Below, piece after piece: positions 17,701 through 26,935 of a stretch of DNA of 64,000 nucleotides (its first letter is position 1; each line of letters begins with the position of its first letter). Both the position numbers and the translations under genes were made by a program. The notes beneath the pieces were generated by a model, which worked only from the letters and a program-made list of their open reading frames with translations, did not search any database and had not been told where the DNA came from. This stretch comes from Methanolinea sp. (GTDB lineage Archaea; Halobacteriota; Methanomicrobia; Methanomicrobiales; Methanospirillaceae): assembly GCA_016699325.1 (NCBI GenBank), contig CP064971.1:124001-188000 (forward strand), in the 5' to 3' direction.

Positions 17701-18422
17701 GCGTACCGTTCGCCTAAGTACGAATCAATAACACGCTTGTCCTGCACGACGTGGGAAGGGATCCCTTCTGCGATCTTTTCCCCCCGGTCCAGAACCACCA
17801 TGCGGTCAGAGACTCCGAGGATGACCCGCATAACATGCTCGATCATGACAATGGTGAGACCATCGTCACGGAGGGATTTAATGAGCGAGACCGCCTCGTC
17901 GCTCTCGCTTGGGTTGAGACCGGTCATCATTTCGTCAAGGAGAAGGATCTTTGGCCGGGAAGCAAGAGCCCGGGCAAGCTGGGTTCTCCTGAGCTCGATA
18001 ACGTTCAGGTTTGCAAGGGGCATATCGATCCGTTCCATGGGAAACCCGACCCTTTTCAGGAGTTTTTCCGCCTCATCCGAGGCTTCACCCATGCTCTGGT
18101 GGTGGCTGTTGCCGAAGAGCGACCCGATCATAACACTTTCGCGAGCGGTCAGTCCCGGGAAGGAGTGTGTGAGCTGAAATGTCTTTGCTATACCCTTTCG
18201 ACAGATACGGTCCATGGAAAGGCGTGAAATCTCTTCGCCGAAATACCTGATTTTCCCCCCATCAGGACGGTAGATCCCGGATATAAGGTTCAGGAGCGTG
18301 GTTTTCCCTGCACCGTTTGGGCCGACAAGCCCCAGGATCTCCCCCTCTTTCACCTGGAGATCAACTGCATTAACTGCGACCAGTCCGCCGAATTTTTTGG
18401 TCACTTCGTCCAGTTCGAGCAT
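17697..18422 (-). CDS. livG: Branched-chain amino-acid-type ABC transporter ATPase (LivG)
   Basis: 241 residues. Walker A GPNGAGKT (about 35-42), a LivG-type insert (GIAKTFQLTHSFPGLTARESVMIGSLFG) and Walker B ILLLDEMMTGLNPSE are clear. The ABC signature is weak: it reads NLNVIELRRTQLARALA instead of LSxGxQ, so the canonical Ser-Gly pair is missing, which is unusual. VMIEHVMRVI is the switch His region. First gene of the pair, with a TATA-like box about 50 bases upstream. Confidence 0.85.
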   Translation of the reverse strand: MLELDEVTKKFGGLVAVNAVDLQVKEGEILGLVGPNGAGKTTLLNLISGIYRPDGGKIRYFGEEISRLSMDRICRKGIAKTFQLTHSFPGLTARESVMIGSLFGNSHHQSMGEASDEAEKLLKRVGFPMERIDMPLANLNVIELRRTQLARALASRPKILLLDEMMTGLNPSESDEAVSLIKSLRDDGLTIVMIEHVMRVILGVSDRMVVLDRGEKIAEGIPSHVVQDKRVIDSYLGERYA

Positions 18423-18733
18423 GAATCGTCTCCCATGACAAATTTTTCCATGCTATATGTTAGCAAATATCAATATAAAGGTATCTTTCGGTACCGGAGA
18501 AGGAAGAGTCCAGGATTGACTGGAACTGGTCAGAAGGGAATGTATATGATGTTTTATGTCATGATGGTCATGATAGATATCCATTGCATCTTTGGGCCTG
18601 TGCGGGAGTCGTTACGAATTGGAAACCGATAATAAAATGGGGAAAGGGGACGTAACCATCAAGTAACAGATGAGGTTGTCAACGAACACTGATGGTTCCT
18701 CACCAGAAAGCAGAAGGAGAATGATCCGTTTCT
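18423..18733. other. Divergent promoter region livG / V-type ATPase
   Basis: About 310 bases separating livG (-) from the first ATPase operon (+). AT-rich at 18445-18485; no gene. Confidence 0.5.
18472..18480 (-). promoter_or_regulatory. TATA-like box in the divergent region
   Basis: aatataaag reads CTTTATATT on the minus strand, 50 bases before livG. It may equally act rightward, with a long (about 230-base) leader to atpE. Confidence 0.3.
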
Positions 18734-19345
18734 ATGCCGGAAGAGATTAGGGATCTGATCGAGAAAATACAACAGGAGGGGATCCAGGCTGCCGAAGAGA
18801 AGGCAAAGATTATCGAGGATGAGGCGCGGCACAAAGCGGATGCCATCCTCTCGCGGGCACGAGCTGAAGCAGAGGAGTTGATCTCCGCCGCTCATGAAAG
18901 AATCCAACGTGATGATGAACGGGAGAGAGCTCTGCTCGCCCAGGCAGGAAGAGATCTTCTTCTTTCGCTCCGACAGGAGATTAATGCCATGCTCGGGCAG
19001 ATTGTGGTTTCTGATGTCCGGGAAGTCCTCACACCGGAGGCGCTCCACAGGCTCATTCTGGAGATTGCCAGTAATTATTCCACAACGGATCAAAGCGACA
19101 TCATCATTTCACTCAATGAAAAAGACCTGAACCTCCTGGAACAACACTATCTTCGGCAACTTCGGCAGGAGACAGAGAGGGGAATAACCTTACAGTGCGG
19201 TGAAGAGATCCAGGGAGGGTTTACCATCAGTTTTGACAGTGGAAAATCCTGCTATGATTTTTCTGATAAAGCTCTAGCGAGGTACATCATCATGTGCCTC
19301 AAACCCAAATTAAACAGGATTTTCGAGAGATCAGCTGAGGACTGA
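18734..19345 (+). CDS. atpE: V-type ATPase subunit E, bacterial-type cluster
   Basis: 203 residues. The first 80 are a long charged helix (IEKIQQEGIQAAEEKAKIIEDEARHKADAILSRARAEAEEL), the stator stalk half, followed by the globular C-terminal domain (LTPEALHRLILEIASNY, ITLQCGEEIQGGFTI). First gene of the seven-gene operon E-DUF2764-A-B-D-I-K. The ATG at 18734 is the only sensible start; an earlier ATG at 18721 closes at once. It is clearly different from the second subunit E at 29934-30518. Confidence 0.85.
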   Translation: MPEEIRDLIEKIQQEGIQAAEEKAKIIEDEARHKADAILSRARAEAEELISAAHERIQRDDERERALLAQAGRDLLLSLRQEINAMLGQIVVSDVREVLTPEALHRLILEIASNYSTTDQSDIIISLNEKDLNLLEQHYLRQLRQETERGITLQCGEEIQGGFTISFDSGKSCYDFSDKALARYIIMCLKPKLNRIFERSAED

Positions 19346-19351
19346 AAGAGG

Positions 19352-19891
19352 ATGGCAGAGTTTTACCCTTACCTTATCGCAAGCCTGCCAACGCTGCATT
19401 TCGGAATGAAACCGCCGTTTTCATTTGAGCGGTTCCTTGAGGCATGTCACCGTTTCATCCCGGATAAAGATTATCAGACTTTGAGCAATCTGCCCCAACC
19501 TGAACACTACATGGAAAAAGGCAGGTGGCATCACTTCATTGAGCGATGGATCCAGTTCGATACCAGCCTGAGGAATGAGATTGTTAAAGTGCGGGCCGGC
19601 AGGTGGCAAGTCGAGGCTGAGACCTCTATCCAGCCGACTACGTACACCGGACCATCTCTTGCCCCTGTCGTTGCTGCAGCAACGATGAGCACATCTTTGC
19701 TTGAAGGTGAGAAGATACTCGATGACACACGCTGGAAGATGCTGGATGAACTTGCAAAAGCCCATTATTTTGATCTGGACGCCCTGATATGCTATGCCTA
19801 TAAACTGCTGATTCTCCATCGGTGGGAGAGTATACGAAGTGCGGATGCGTCCCTCCTGCTCAAAGAAGCACTCGAGCCCCAGGAGGTGTGA
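19352..19891 (+). CDS. DUF2764-like V-type ATPase-associated protein
   Basis: 179 residues, 6 bases after atpE, and its stop directly abuts the atpA start. It begins FYPYLIASLPTLHFGMKPPFSFERFLEACHRFI, which is the style of the DUF2764 proteins that occupy exactly this place (between subunits E and A) in Chlamydia, spirochaete and Bacteroidetes V-ATPase operons. Subunit C is absent from such operons, so this protein may substitute for the central-stalk cap; that is inference. I do not know it from ordinary archaeal operons. Confidence 0.75.
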   Translation: MAEFYPYLIASLPTLHFGMKPPFSFERFLEACHRFIPDKDYQTLSNLPQPEHYMEKGRWHHFIERWIQFDTSLRNEIVKVRAGRWQVEAETSIQPTTYTGPSLAPVVAAATMSTSLLEGEKILDDTRWKMLDELAKAHYFDLDALICYAYKLLILHRWESIRSADASLLLKEALEPQEV

Positions 19892-21637
19892 ATGACAGCG
19901 CAGCCATACGGGAGAATCATGAAAATCAGTGGTAACATGGTCACTGTATCTTTTGATACACCCGTCATGCAGAACGAGGTGGCCTTTATCAGGCACGGGG
20001 ACGAGCGGCTCAAGTCCGAAATTATCCGTGTACGCGGCAATCTTGCCGAGATGCAGGTATATGAAGCAACAACCGGCCTAAAGATCGGAGAAGAGGTTGA
20101 GTTTACCGGAGAACTCCTTTCGATCGAGCTAGGGCCGGGAATGCTTGGCCAGATCTATGACGGTCTCCAGAACCCTCTGCCGGAGATTGCTGAACAATGC
20201 GGTTTTTTCCTGCAAAGAGGTGTCTATATTAAGGCACTTTCTGAATCGAAGGCCTGGGATTTTACCCCGTTGAAAAAACCCGGAGACAGATTACGGGCAG
20301 GAGATAAAATCGGGTTTGTTGAAGAGAAAATATTCCGTCACTATTGCATGGTCCCCTTCTCCCTGGCTGGTAATTATGAACTTGTATCGATCGAAAATGC
20401 TGGCAAGTTCACGATACGCCAGGCCGTTGCCCAGATAAAAGACCAGAACGGGAAAATGCATCCCGTATATTTAAGCCAGACCTGGCCCGTAAAGATCCCG
20501 ATTCAGGCATATACTGAACGGCTGAAGCCCGGGGAACCCCTGGTAACCAAAATGCGCCTGATAGATTCACTCTTTCCCGTTGCCCTGGGAGGGACATACT
20601 GTATCCCGGGCCCTTTCGGAGCAGGGAAAACTGTTTTGCAGCAGTTGATCAGCCGACATGCCGAAGTCGATGTAGTGATTATTGCTGCCTGCGGTGAAAG
20701 GGCAGGCGAGATTGTCGAAACATTACGGACGTTCCCCTCTATCATTGACCCGCGAACCAACCGGCCCTTGAGCGATCGCACGGTGATTATCTGCAATACC
20801 AGCTCGATGCCCGTAGCAGCGAGGGAATCGAGCGTGTACACGGCGGTCACCATAGCAGAATATTACCGCCAGATGGGACTCCAGGTGCTTCTCCTTGCGG
20901 ATTCAACCTCCCGCTGGGCACAGGCTATGCGCGAAATGTCCGGGAGGCTGGAGGAAATTCCAGGAGAAGAGGCTTTTCCCGCATACCTGGAGTCGCGAAT
21001 CGCATCATTCTACGAGAGGGCAGGAGTGGTCCGTTTACACGATGGTTCGAAGGGGTCTGTTACCATCGGTGGGGCGGTCAGCCCTGCAGGTGGCAACTTT
21101 GAAGAACCGGTGACACAGGCAACATTAAAGGTTGTTGGTGCTTTCCATGGTCTTTCCCGCAGTCGCTCCGATGCCCGAAGATACCCAGCCATCGACCCGC
21201 TCTTCAGCTGGAGCAAATACAGAAGTTTCATCGATGAGGGTCAGAGGGAGATGGGGCTCTCAACCCTGCGCAGAGGCAATGATATTTCCCAGATGATGAA
21301 AGTTGTCGGTGAAGAAGGGACTTCGCTTCAGGATTACCTGGACTTTCTCAAAGCGGAATTTCTCGATTTTGTCTACCTCCAGCAGAATGCCTTTGACCCC
21401 GTTGATGAGGCAACGATAAAAGAACGACAGATCTACATTTTTGATTTTATTTGCCGTATTATTGAAACAGAATTTGTTTTTGGTAACAAAGGCGAAGCGC
21501 TTCATTTTTTCCAGCAACTGAGACAGCTCTTCAGGGGGTGGAACTCAATGGCCTGGCAGAGCAACGAATTCCACGAGACTGAGAAAGATATCAGAGCGTT
21601 TCTCCTCGTGCGCACGCAGGAGAGTGGGCATGTATAA
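19892..21637 (+). CDS. atpA: V-type ATPase catalytic subunit A, bacterial-type cluster
   Basis: 581 residues. P-loop GPFGAGKTVLQQ, the long non-homologous insert of A subunits before it, VIIAACGERAGEIVE with the catalytic Glu, and LLADSTSRWAQAMREMSGRLEEIPGEEAFPAYL with the nucleotide-binding arginine region. All residues needed for ATP hydrolysis appear intact. It differs from the second A subunit at 31890 (P-loop GGFGTGKT). It overlaps atpB by 8 bases, indicating coupling. Confidence 0.95.
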   Translation: MTAQPYGRIMKISGNMVTVSFDTPVMQNEVAFIRHGDERLKSEIIRVRGNLAEMQVYEATTGLKIGEEVEFTGELLSIELGPGMLGQIYDGLQNPLPEIAEQCGFFLQRGVYIKALSESKAWDFTPLKKPGDRLRAGDKIGFVEEKIFRHYCMVPFSLAGNYELVSIENAGKFTIRQAVAQIKDQNGKMHPVYLSQTWPVKIPIQAYTERLKPGEPLVTKMRLIDSLFPVALGGTYCIPGPFGAGKTVLQQLISRHAEVDVVIIAACGERAGEIVETLRTFPSIIDPRTNRPLSDRTVIICNTSSMPVAARESSVYTAVTIAEYYRQMGLQVLLLADSTSRWAQAMREMSGRLEEIPGEEAFPAYLESRIASFYERAGVVRLHDGSKGSVTIGGAVSPAGGNFEEPVTQATLKVVGAFHGLSRSRSDARRYPAIDPLFSWSKYRSFIDEGQREMGLSTLRRGNDISQMMKVVGEEGTSLQDYLDFLKAEFLDFVYLQQNAFDPVDEATIKERQIYIFDFICRIIETEFVFGNKGEALHFFQQLRQLFRGWNSMAWQSNEFHETEKDIRAFLLVRTQESGHV

Positions 21638-22934
21638 GATCTATACAAGCATCACCCAGATTGTCGGGGATGTCATAACGGTAGAGGCAGAAAATATCGG
21701 CAATACGGAGCTTGCCGAAATCACAACCCGTCGGGGAACCTCCCTTGCCCAGGTTATCCGCCTTGATGGAAACAAAATATTTCTGCAGGTCTTTGCCGGC
21801 ACCCGGGGGATATCCACCGGAGACAGGGTAAGGTTCCTCGGTCACCCGATGCGCATTGCTACCGGCGACATGCTTCTTGGCCGGGTATTTAACGGAAGCG
21901 GCCGGCCTCTTGATAACGGTCCCGACCTTTCCGAGAACCTAGTCGACATTGGCGGGTCTCCAGTCAACCCGGTAAAGCGCATTATTCCAAACAAGATGAT
22001 TCGGACCGGGATACCCATGATCGATGTCTTCAATTCACTTGTCGAATCGCAGAAACTCCCTATATTTTCAATCGCCGGAGAGCCCTATAACGAACTCCTT
22101 GCCAGGATCGGGACCCAGGCGGAAGTCGACATCATCATTCTGGGAGGGATGGGTTTAAAATACGATGATTATCTCTTCTTCCGGGACACCCTCGAGGAAC
22201 ACGGTGCGCTCTCCCACTCGATCGTTTTCATGCACACCGCTGCCGATCCCGTTGTCGAATGCCTGCTGGTTCCTGACCTAAGCCTCGCTGTTGCAGAAAA
22301 TTTTGCTCTCAGCGGGAAAAGGGTCCTTGTATTGCTGACAGACATGAGCAATTTCTGTGATGCATTAAAAGAGATCGCAATCACGATGGAACAGATCCCC
22401 TCAAACCGCGGATATCCCGGGGATCTTTACAGTCTTCTTGCAGCCCGGTATGAAAAGGCGGTTGACTTCGAGACTGCAGGCTCGATAACCATTCTTGCGG
22501 TAACCACAATGCCCGGAGATGATGTGACCCATCCTATTCCGGATAATACCGGGTATATCACGGAAGGCCAATTTTACTTCAAGAATGGTGTTATCGAGCC
22601 ATTTGGTTCTTTGAGCCGCCTGAAACAGCTCGTTAATGGCAAAACCAGGGACGATCACCGGACGATTATGGACTCCATGATCCAGCTCTTCGCCGATTAT
22701 CGCGAGACGCTGGAAAAACAGTCGATGGGATTCCAGATGAGCGCCTGGGATATGAAACTCCTCAAATATGGAAAACTCTTCGAGGATAAAATGATGTCCC
22801 TGAAAGTGAATATCCCCCTTGAGGAAGCGCTTGATCTCGGCTGGGAGATCCTGCATGATTGCTTCCTGCCTGAAGAGACGGGGATAAAGAGAGACATGAT
22901 CGATCAATACTGGCCCAAAACGCATGAAAATTAA
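21630..22934 (+). CDS. atpB: V-type ATPase subunit B, bacterial-type cluster
   Basis: 434 residues from ATG 21630, preceded by a good Shine-Dalgarno (aggag); a GTG 6 bases upstream is less likely. The non-catalytic B subunit has no P-loop but keeps PIFSIAGEPYNELLARIGTQAEV, LTDMSNFCDALKEIAITMEQIPSNRGYPGDLYSLLAARYEKA and TMPGDDVTHPIPDNTGYITEGQ. It overlaps both atpA and atpD by a few bases. Shorter than the archaeal B at 33626 (466). Confidence 0.95.
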   Translation: MYKIYTSITQIVGDVITVEAENIGNTELAEITTRRGTSLAQVIRLDGNKIFLQVFAGTRGISTGDRVRFLGHPMRIATGDMLLGRVFNGSGRPLDNGPDLSENLVDIGGSPVNPVKRIIPNKMIRTGIPMIDVFNSLVESQKLPIFSIAGEPYNELLARIGTQAEVDIIILGGMGLKYDDYLFFRDTLEEHGALSHSIVFMHTAADPVVECLLVPDLSLAVAENFALSGKRVLVLLTDMSNFCDALKEIAITMEQIPSNRGYPGDLYSLLAARYEKAVDFETAGSITILAVTTMPGDDVTHPIPDNTGYITEGQFYFKNGVIEPFGSLSRLKQLVNGKTRDDHRTIMDSMIQLFADYRETLEKQSMGFQMSAWDMKLLKYGKLFEDKMMSLKVNIPLEEALDLGWEILHDCFLPEETGIKRDMIDQYWPKTHEN

Positions 22935-23535
22935 ATTTTCCCAGGGTGAACTGAAAAGGCAGAGGGATGCATTACGGCAGTACGAGAGATACCTGCCCAC
23001 CCTGCAGCTCAAAAAGCAGCAGATCCAGCTTGAAATCCTGCACCAGCAAAGCTCTCTCCGGGAAAAGGAGCGTTTACTGTCTGAAAAGAGGAGATCATCA
23101 GAAGAGTGGTCAGGGCTCTTGTCTGAAGTCCCCGGAATAAGAAGATGGCTGAAACCTGGAAGAGTGGTCACCGATACGAGGAATATTGCCGGGGTTGGCA
23201 TTCCGGTCTTCGTGCATGTCCAGTTCGAGCCTGCTGGGTATGACCCCTTCCTCATGCCTCTCTGGCTGGATGCTGGACTGGAAGCCTTGAGGGATCTTGT
23301 TTCAATGCTTGAAGAGATGCGGGTTATTGAACATGGAATATCTGTTCTGAACCAGGAACTACGGATCACAACCCAACGTGTCAACCTCTTCGAAAAGGTA
23401 AAAATTCCCGAGGCAAAGGAGGCAATTCGCCTCATCAAAATATACATCGGTGACCAGATGACCAACGCTGTTGGCCGGAGTAAAATTGCAAAAAGCAAGA
23501 TCGAACAATCAGGCTTTGAAGGGGTGGCATCGTGA
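22924..23535 (+). CDS. atpD: V-type ATPase subunit D, bacterial-type cluster
   Basis: 203 residues, the rotor shaft. A long N-terminal helix (FSQGELKRQRDALRQYERYLPTLQLKKQQIQLEI) and a C-terminal helix (LRITTQRVNLFEKVKIPEAKEAIRLIKIYI) would form the coiled coil entering the A3B3 head. The RVNxLE-type signature appears as RVNLFE. It starts within atpB and its stop overlaps the GTG of atpI. Confidence 0.9.
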   Translation: MKIKFSQGELKRQRDALRQYERYLPTLQLKKQQIQLEILHQQSSLREKERLLSEKRRSSEEWSGLLSEVPGIRRWLKPGRVVTDTRNIAGVGIPVFVHVQFEPAGYDPFLMPLWLDAGLEALRDLVSMLEEMRVIEHGISVLNQELRITTQRVNLFEKVKIPEAKEAIRLIKIYIGDQMTNAVGRSKIAKSKIEQSGFEGVAS

Positions 23536-25298
23536 TTGTCCCGATGAGAAAAGCCACCATCATTTTCAAATCCCGTGATGCGGGGGCGACCGTCACCACC
23601 CTGCGTAAACTGGGTGTTATGCAGGTGGAACACCTGGAGCCGCCTGAAGGCAGGGATATATCCTCACTCCTGGAAAAAGTTACCCTGATCGATTCCTCGA
23701 TCGACGTCCTGAACCGGGTGCCACTCTCCGAGAGAGCGATCCAGCAGCAAAGCCCGATCAGCGGTGACTGGATGGCGGTAGCCGCCGGTATCATTGAAAT
23801 GGGAAGGAAGCAGGAACAACTGGAACTATCCGGAAGGAACATTCTCGGTCAGATGAATGAATGGGAGCGGTGGGGCGATATCGATCAGGCCCAGGTCCGC
23901 TCACTGGCACAGCACGGAATTTACCTGAAATTATACCAGGTTCCGGTCAAGGAAATCGGTAACTTTCCCAACGACGTGGTGGTTAAGACAGTATTCTCCG
24001 CTGGCGATATGTCAAACGTCGCAGTGATATCCCGGCGGCAGTTCGAATGTGATTTTAAGGAGGTCATTCCCCCGGACCAGGGCCTTTATGCACTCCGGTC
24101 TCGTCTTGCAGAACATACCAGGAATGCGGAGACCATTACATCCGAGATTGCCAGTTGCGCCGGATACTATGATGCCCTTCTGGATATAAAAAGGAACCTG
24201 GAAAAAGAGATAGAATTCCAGCAGGTTTTGGCCGGGATGGGCAGGGACGGGGAACTCAGCTATGTAACGGGATACATCCCGTTTGACAGAGAGGACTTCC
24301 TCATTGCCGAGGCCCGGAAGAACGTTTGGGGGATCCTTATCGCTGAACCCACACAAACCGACAATGTACCCACGCTCCTGCGCAATCCCAGGTGGGTCGA
24401 GATAATTACACCAGTTTTTGGACTCCTGGGGCTCACGCCTGGTTACCGCGAACTGGACATCAGCCTCGTATTCCTGATTTTTTTCAGTATTTTTTTCGGT
24501 ATTCTCATCGGTGATGCAGGTTATGGACTTGCCTATATCGCCATAACCCTGGTGCTATCCCTCTGGTTGAAAAAGAAGGAGATGCTGACGGGGGAGATGA
24601 GAACCGCCTTCTTGCTCTTCTATCTCCTGGGTTCCTCTGCGGTAGTGTGGGGTGCGCTGACCGGCACATTTTTTGGCCAGTGGGGATTGCCCGCACCCGT
24701 TCCCAGGCTCAACGACCCGGCATTTGTAACATCATTCTGTTTCTTCCTGGGAGCCTTGCACTTATCAATTGCTCATGCATGGAAGGCAGTCCTGAAATTT
24801 CCATCGGTAACAGCGCTCGCTGATGTAGGGTATATCTGCATTCTCTGGACTGCATTTTTCCTGGCCAACACCCTGATTTTAGGGGATCCTTTCCCGGATC
24901 TTGGTATAGGGCTGGTTATTGCGGGAATAATTTTTGTTATTCTTTTCACCAATCCCAGGAGATCGAATTTTCTCCGGGGCATAGGGGAAGGCATGGGAAC
25001 GATAGCATTGAGCTTCATGAACAATATCACTGACGTTATCTCATACATTCGTCTCTTTGCAGTGGGGATGGCTACCGTGGCTGTAGCAAATACGACAAAC
25101 TATCTGGCATCCGGTTTTGGGAGTGGTATCATCGCACTGGTTGCAGGTGCCGTAATTCTTTTATCCGGCCATAGCCTAAATCTCATCCTGGGATTGATGT
25201 CGGTCCTCGTGCACGGGGTGAGGCTGAATGTTCTCGAGTTCTCGGGGCATGCAAATGTGACATGGAATGGTATTCCGTTCGAACCGCTCAAGGAGTGA
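23532..25298 (+). CDS. atpI: V-type ATPase membrane subunit I (a), bacterial-type cluster
   Basis: 588 residues. GTG start (MIVPMRKATIIF), overlapping the atpD stop as GTGA; an ATG 12 bases on is the alternative. The N-terminal half is the soluble stator domain; from about 310 come seven or eight transmembrane helices, beginning FLIFFSIFFGILIGDAGYG. The essential arginine is in ITDVISYIRLFAVGMATVAVA (Arg in SYIRLFA). It ends HANVTWNGIPFEPL. Shorter than the second I subunit (650). Confidence 0.95.
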   Translation: MIVPMRKATIIFKSRDAGATVTTLRKLGVMQVEHLEPPEGRDISSLLEKVTLIDSSIDVLNRVPLSERAIQQQSPISGDWMAVAAGIIEMGRKQEQLELSGRNILGQMNEWERWGDIDQAQVRSLAQHGIYLKLYQVPVKEIGNFPNDVVVKTVFSAGDMSNVAVISRRQFECDFKEVIPPDQGLYALRSRLAEHTRNAETITSEIASCAGYYDALLDIKRNLEKEIEFQQVLAGMGRDGELSYVTGYIPFDREDFLIAEARKNVWGILIAEPTQTDNVPTLLRNPRWVEIITPVFGLLGLTPGYRELDISLVFLIFFSIFFGILIGDAGYGLAYIAITLVLSLWLKKKEMLTGEMRTAFLLFYLLGSSAVVWGALTGTFFGQWGLPAPVPRLNDPAFVTSFCFFLGALHLSIAHAWKAVLKFPSVTALADVGYICILWTAFFLANTLILGDPFPDLGIGLVIAGIIFVILFTNPRRSNFLRGIGEGMGTIALSFMNNITDVISYIRLFAVGMATVAVANTTNYLASGFGSGIIALVAGAVILLSGHSLNLILGLMSVLVHGVRLNVLEFSGHANVTWNGIPFEPLKE

Positions 25299-25311
25299 AA
25301 AGAGAGATATC

Positions 25312-25749
25312 ATGACGATGGATCTGGGATTGGGCCTGGTGCTTGGCTTGGCAGGCTTGGGATCCGCAGCCGGATCAGGTACTGCCGGAATGGCTGCGAT
25401 TGGTGCATGGAAAAAGAATTATATCCAGAACAAGCCGGCGGCATTCATGCTTGTGGCTTTTGCGGCTGCACCGCTCACCCAGACGATTTATGGGTTCATC
25501 GTGATGAACACGATGGTTGTTCTTGCCATACAGGGGAACGATATGTGGGGCATAGGCGCCTTTTGCGGGGCAGCCATTGGTCTTTCTGCATACTTCCAGG
25601 GGAAATGTGGTGCATGCGCCTGCGATGCAATGGGAGAGACGGGAAAAGGATTTGGGAATTTCATGATTATCCTTGGTCTGACCGAGACGGTTGCCTTGCT
25701 CGTGATGGCGTTTGTCCTGGGTATCCTCGGCAGGTTCGCAGTAGTGTGA
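25312..25749 (+). CDS. atpK: V-type ATPase proteolipid K with two fused hairpins
   Basis: 145 residues from ATG 25312; longer upstream frames overlap atpI. It has four transmembrane helices, two hairpins in tandem as in eukaryotic and E. hirae V-type rings. Only one ion-binding carboxylate is seen, Glu125 in GLTETVAL of helix 4; the matching place in helix 2 is Gln57 in PLTQTIYGF. Together with Thr56 and Gln96 (AYFQGKCG) these are the side chains that bind Na+ in E. hirae NtpK. One carboxylate per four helices lowers the ion/ATP ratio, favouring a pump. Last gene of the operon. Confidence 0.9.
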   Translation: MTMDLGLGLVLGLAGLGSAAGSGTAGMAAIGAWKKNYIQNKPAAFMLVAFAAAPLTQTIYGFIVMNTMVVLAIQGNDMWGIGAFCGAAIGLSAYFQGKCGACACDAMGETGKGFGNFMIILGLTETVALLVMAFVLGILGRFAVV

Positions 25750-25827
25750 AATAATCTGATTAGCAAAAGCGGAATTTTCCTTTTTTCCCATCCTTGCCAA
25801 GTCAGGCAGCACGATACCTGGATCTAT

Positions 25828-26724
25828 TTACACCGGGATGCCCGGGTTCGTTTCCACTGTTTTGGAGGTACGGATAATGATGACCGGCTGTTTGGCATTC
25901 ACCGCGACGCTGTGCGCGGTGCTCCCCAGTAACAGTTCCCGGAACCACCCTTTTCCACGTGAGCTGATCCAGATGACCGATACACCCTCATCATCGGCAA
26001 CCTTAACGATTTCCGATCCAGGGTCCCCAATCTTCACCACCGTTCTGACGGTAATACCCAGTGCGGAAAGGGTTTTTCCAGCTGCTTCAAGCTGGCGCTC
26101 CGCGTCCTTGACAGCACTTTTAATAGCATCTTCTGTTTCGCCACGTGAGACCACGTTGAGGAGGATGATCTCGCCGATGCCTTTTGTTGATTTGAGAAGG
26201 TTTATCGCCGTATCAGAAGAGGGTGAGAAATCGATCGGGCAAAGAATTCTCGAGAGTATCATCGGACAAGTCATTTCATACGTCTTCCCGGTGAGACCTT
26301 CAGTAATTTTATGCCGCATGACCAGCACATTCATTTTGCTCCTACGGATGATTGCCATTGATACACTTCCAAGGAGAATACCTTCCACAATACTGCTTCC
26401 CCTGGCTCCCACAACGATAAGGGGGACACCTTTCTCCTCTGCAGTCTCGAGTATAGCCCCCGCTGTGTCGGATGATGCTCTCACCTCTATCGTCACTTTG
26501 AGATCTTTTACAAGTTTTTCAAGGTGATTTTTTTCCTCTCTGAGAGAACACATTTCATGAGGGGTAAGCGTTTCGTGTATCTCCCCTCCCCCTCGCGGAG
26601 ATCTGGCCTCCTCGAGGATATGAAGCAGTATTATCTCCTTTACGCCAGGAAAACCTGCAACACAATCAAGGGCCTTTTTTGCATATTCTGAAAAATCAGT
26701 CGCGAATAATACTCTTTGAAACAT
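25828..26724 (-). CDS. Tandem universal stress protein (two UspA domains)
   Basis: 298 residues made of two Usp domains (about 1-140 and 155-290). Each has the ATP-binding G-x2-G-x9-G-[ST] pattern: GARGSSIVEGILLGSVS and SSRGKGWFRELLLGSTA (the first Gly of the second copy is Ser). Each starts with a typical FATDFS / CPIDFS strand. The gene lies antisense between the two ATPase operons and belongs to neither. Confidence 0.9.
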   Translation of the reverse strand: MFQRVLFATDFSEYAKKALDCVAGFPGVKEIILLHILEEARSPRGGGEIHETLTPHEMCSLREEKNHLEKLVKDLKVTIEVRASSDTAGAILETAEEKGVPLIVVGARGSSIVEGILLGSVSMAIIRRSKMNVLVMRHKITEGLTGKTYEMTCPMILSRILCPIDFSPSSDTAINLLKSTKGIGEIILLNVVSRGETEDAIKSAVKDAERQLEAAGKTLSALGITVRTVVKIGDPGSEIVKVADDEGVSVIWISSRGKGWFRELLLGSTAHSVAVNAKQPVIIIRTSKTVETNPGIPV

Positions 26725-26873
26725 TCCGTCCGTTCCTCTCCTGCATGTAAATGGAATCCGGTCAGGCTCTTAAAACCATTGGAGGTACCTGTTGAGTGGG
26801 CGGCATTGGATGGGGTATTGATTTTATTCAAAGGTAAAGTATTCATCGCTCATTGAAAGTTCAGACGAAATCT

Positions 26874-26883
26874 ATTTATAATT
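26874..26883 (+). promoter_or_regulatory. TATA-like box for the archaeal ATPase operon
   Basis: atttataatt, expected start of transcription about 26905. That would give a leader of roughly 270 bases to atpH, unless the small frame at 26936 is the first gene. Confidence 0.45.
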
Positions 26884-26935
26884 GTAAGTTAAGGGAATCA
26901 CCGATCCAGTCAAATTCGGATCGCCGGGATTTCTT

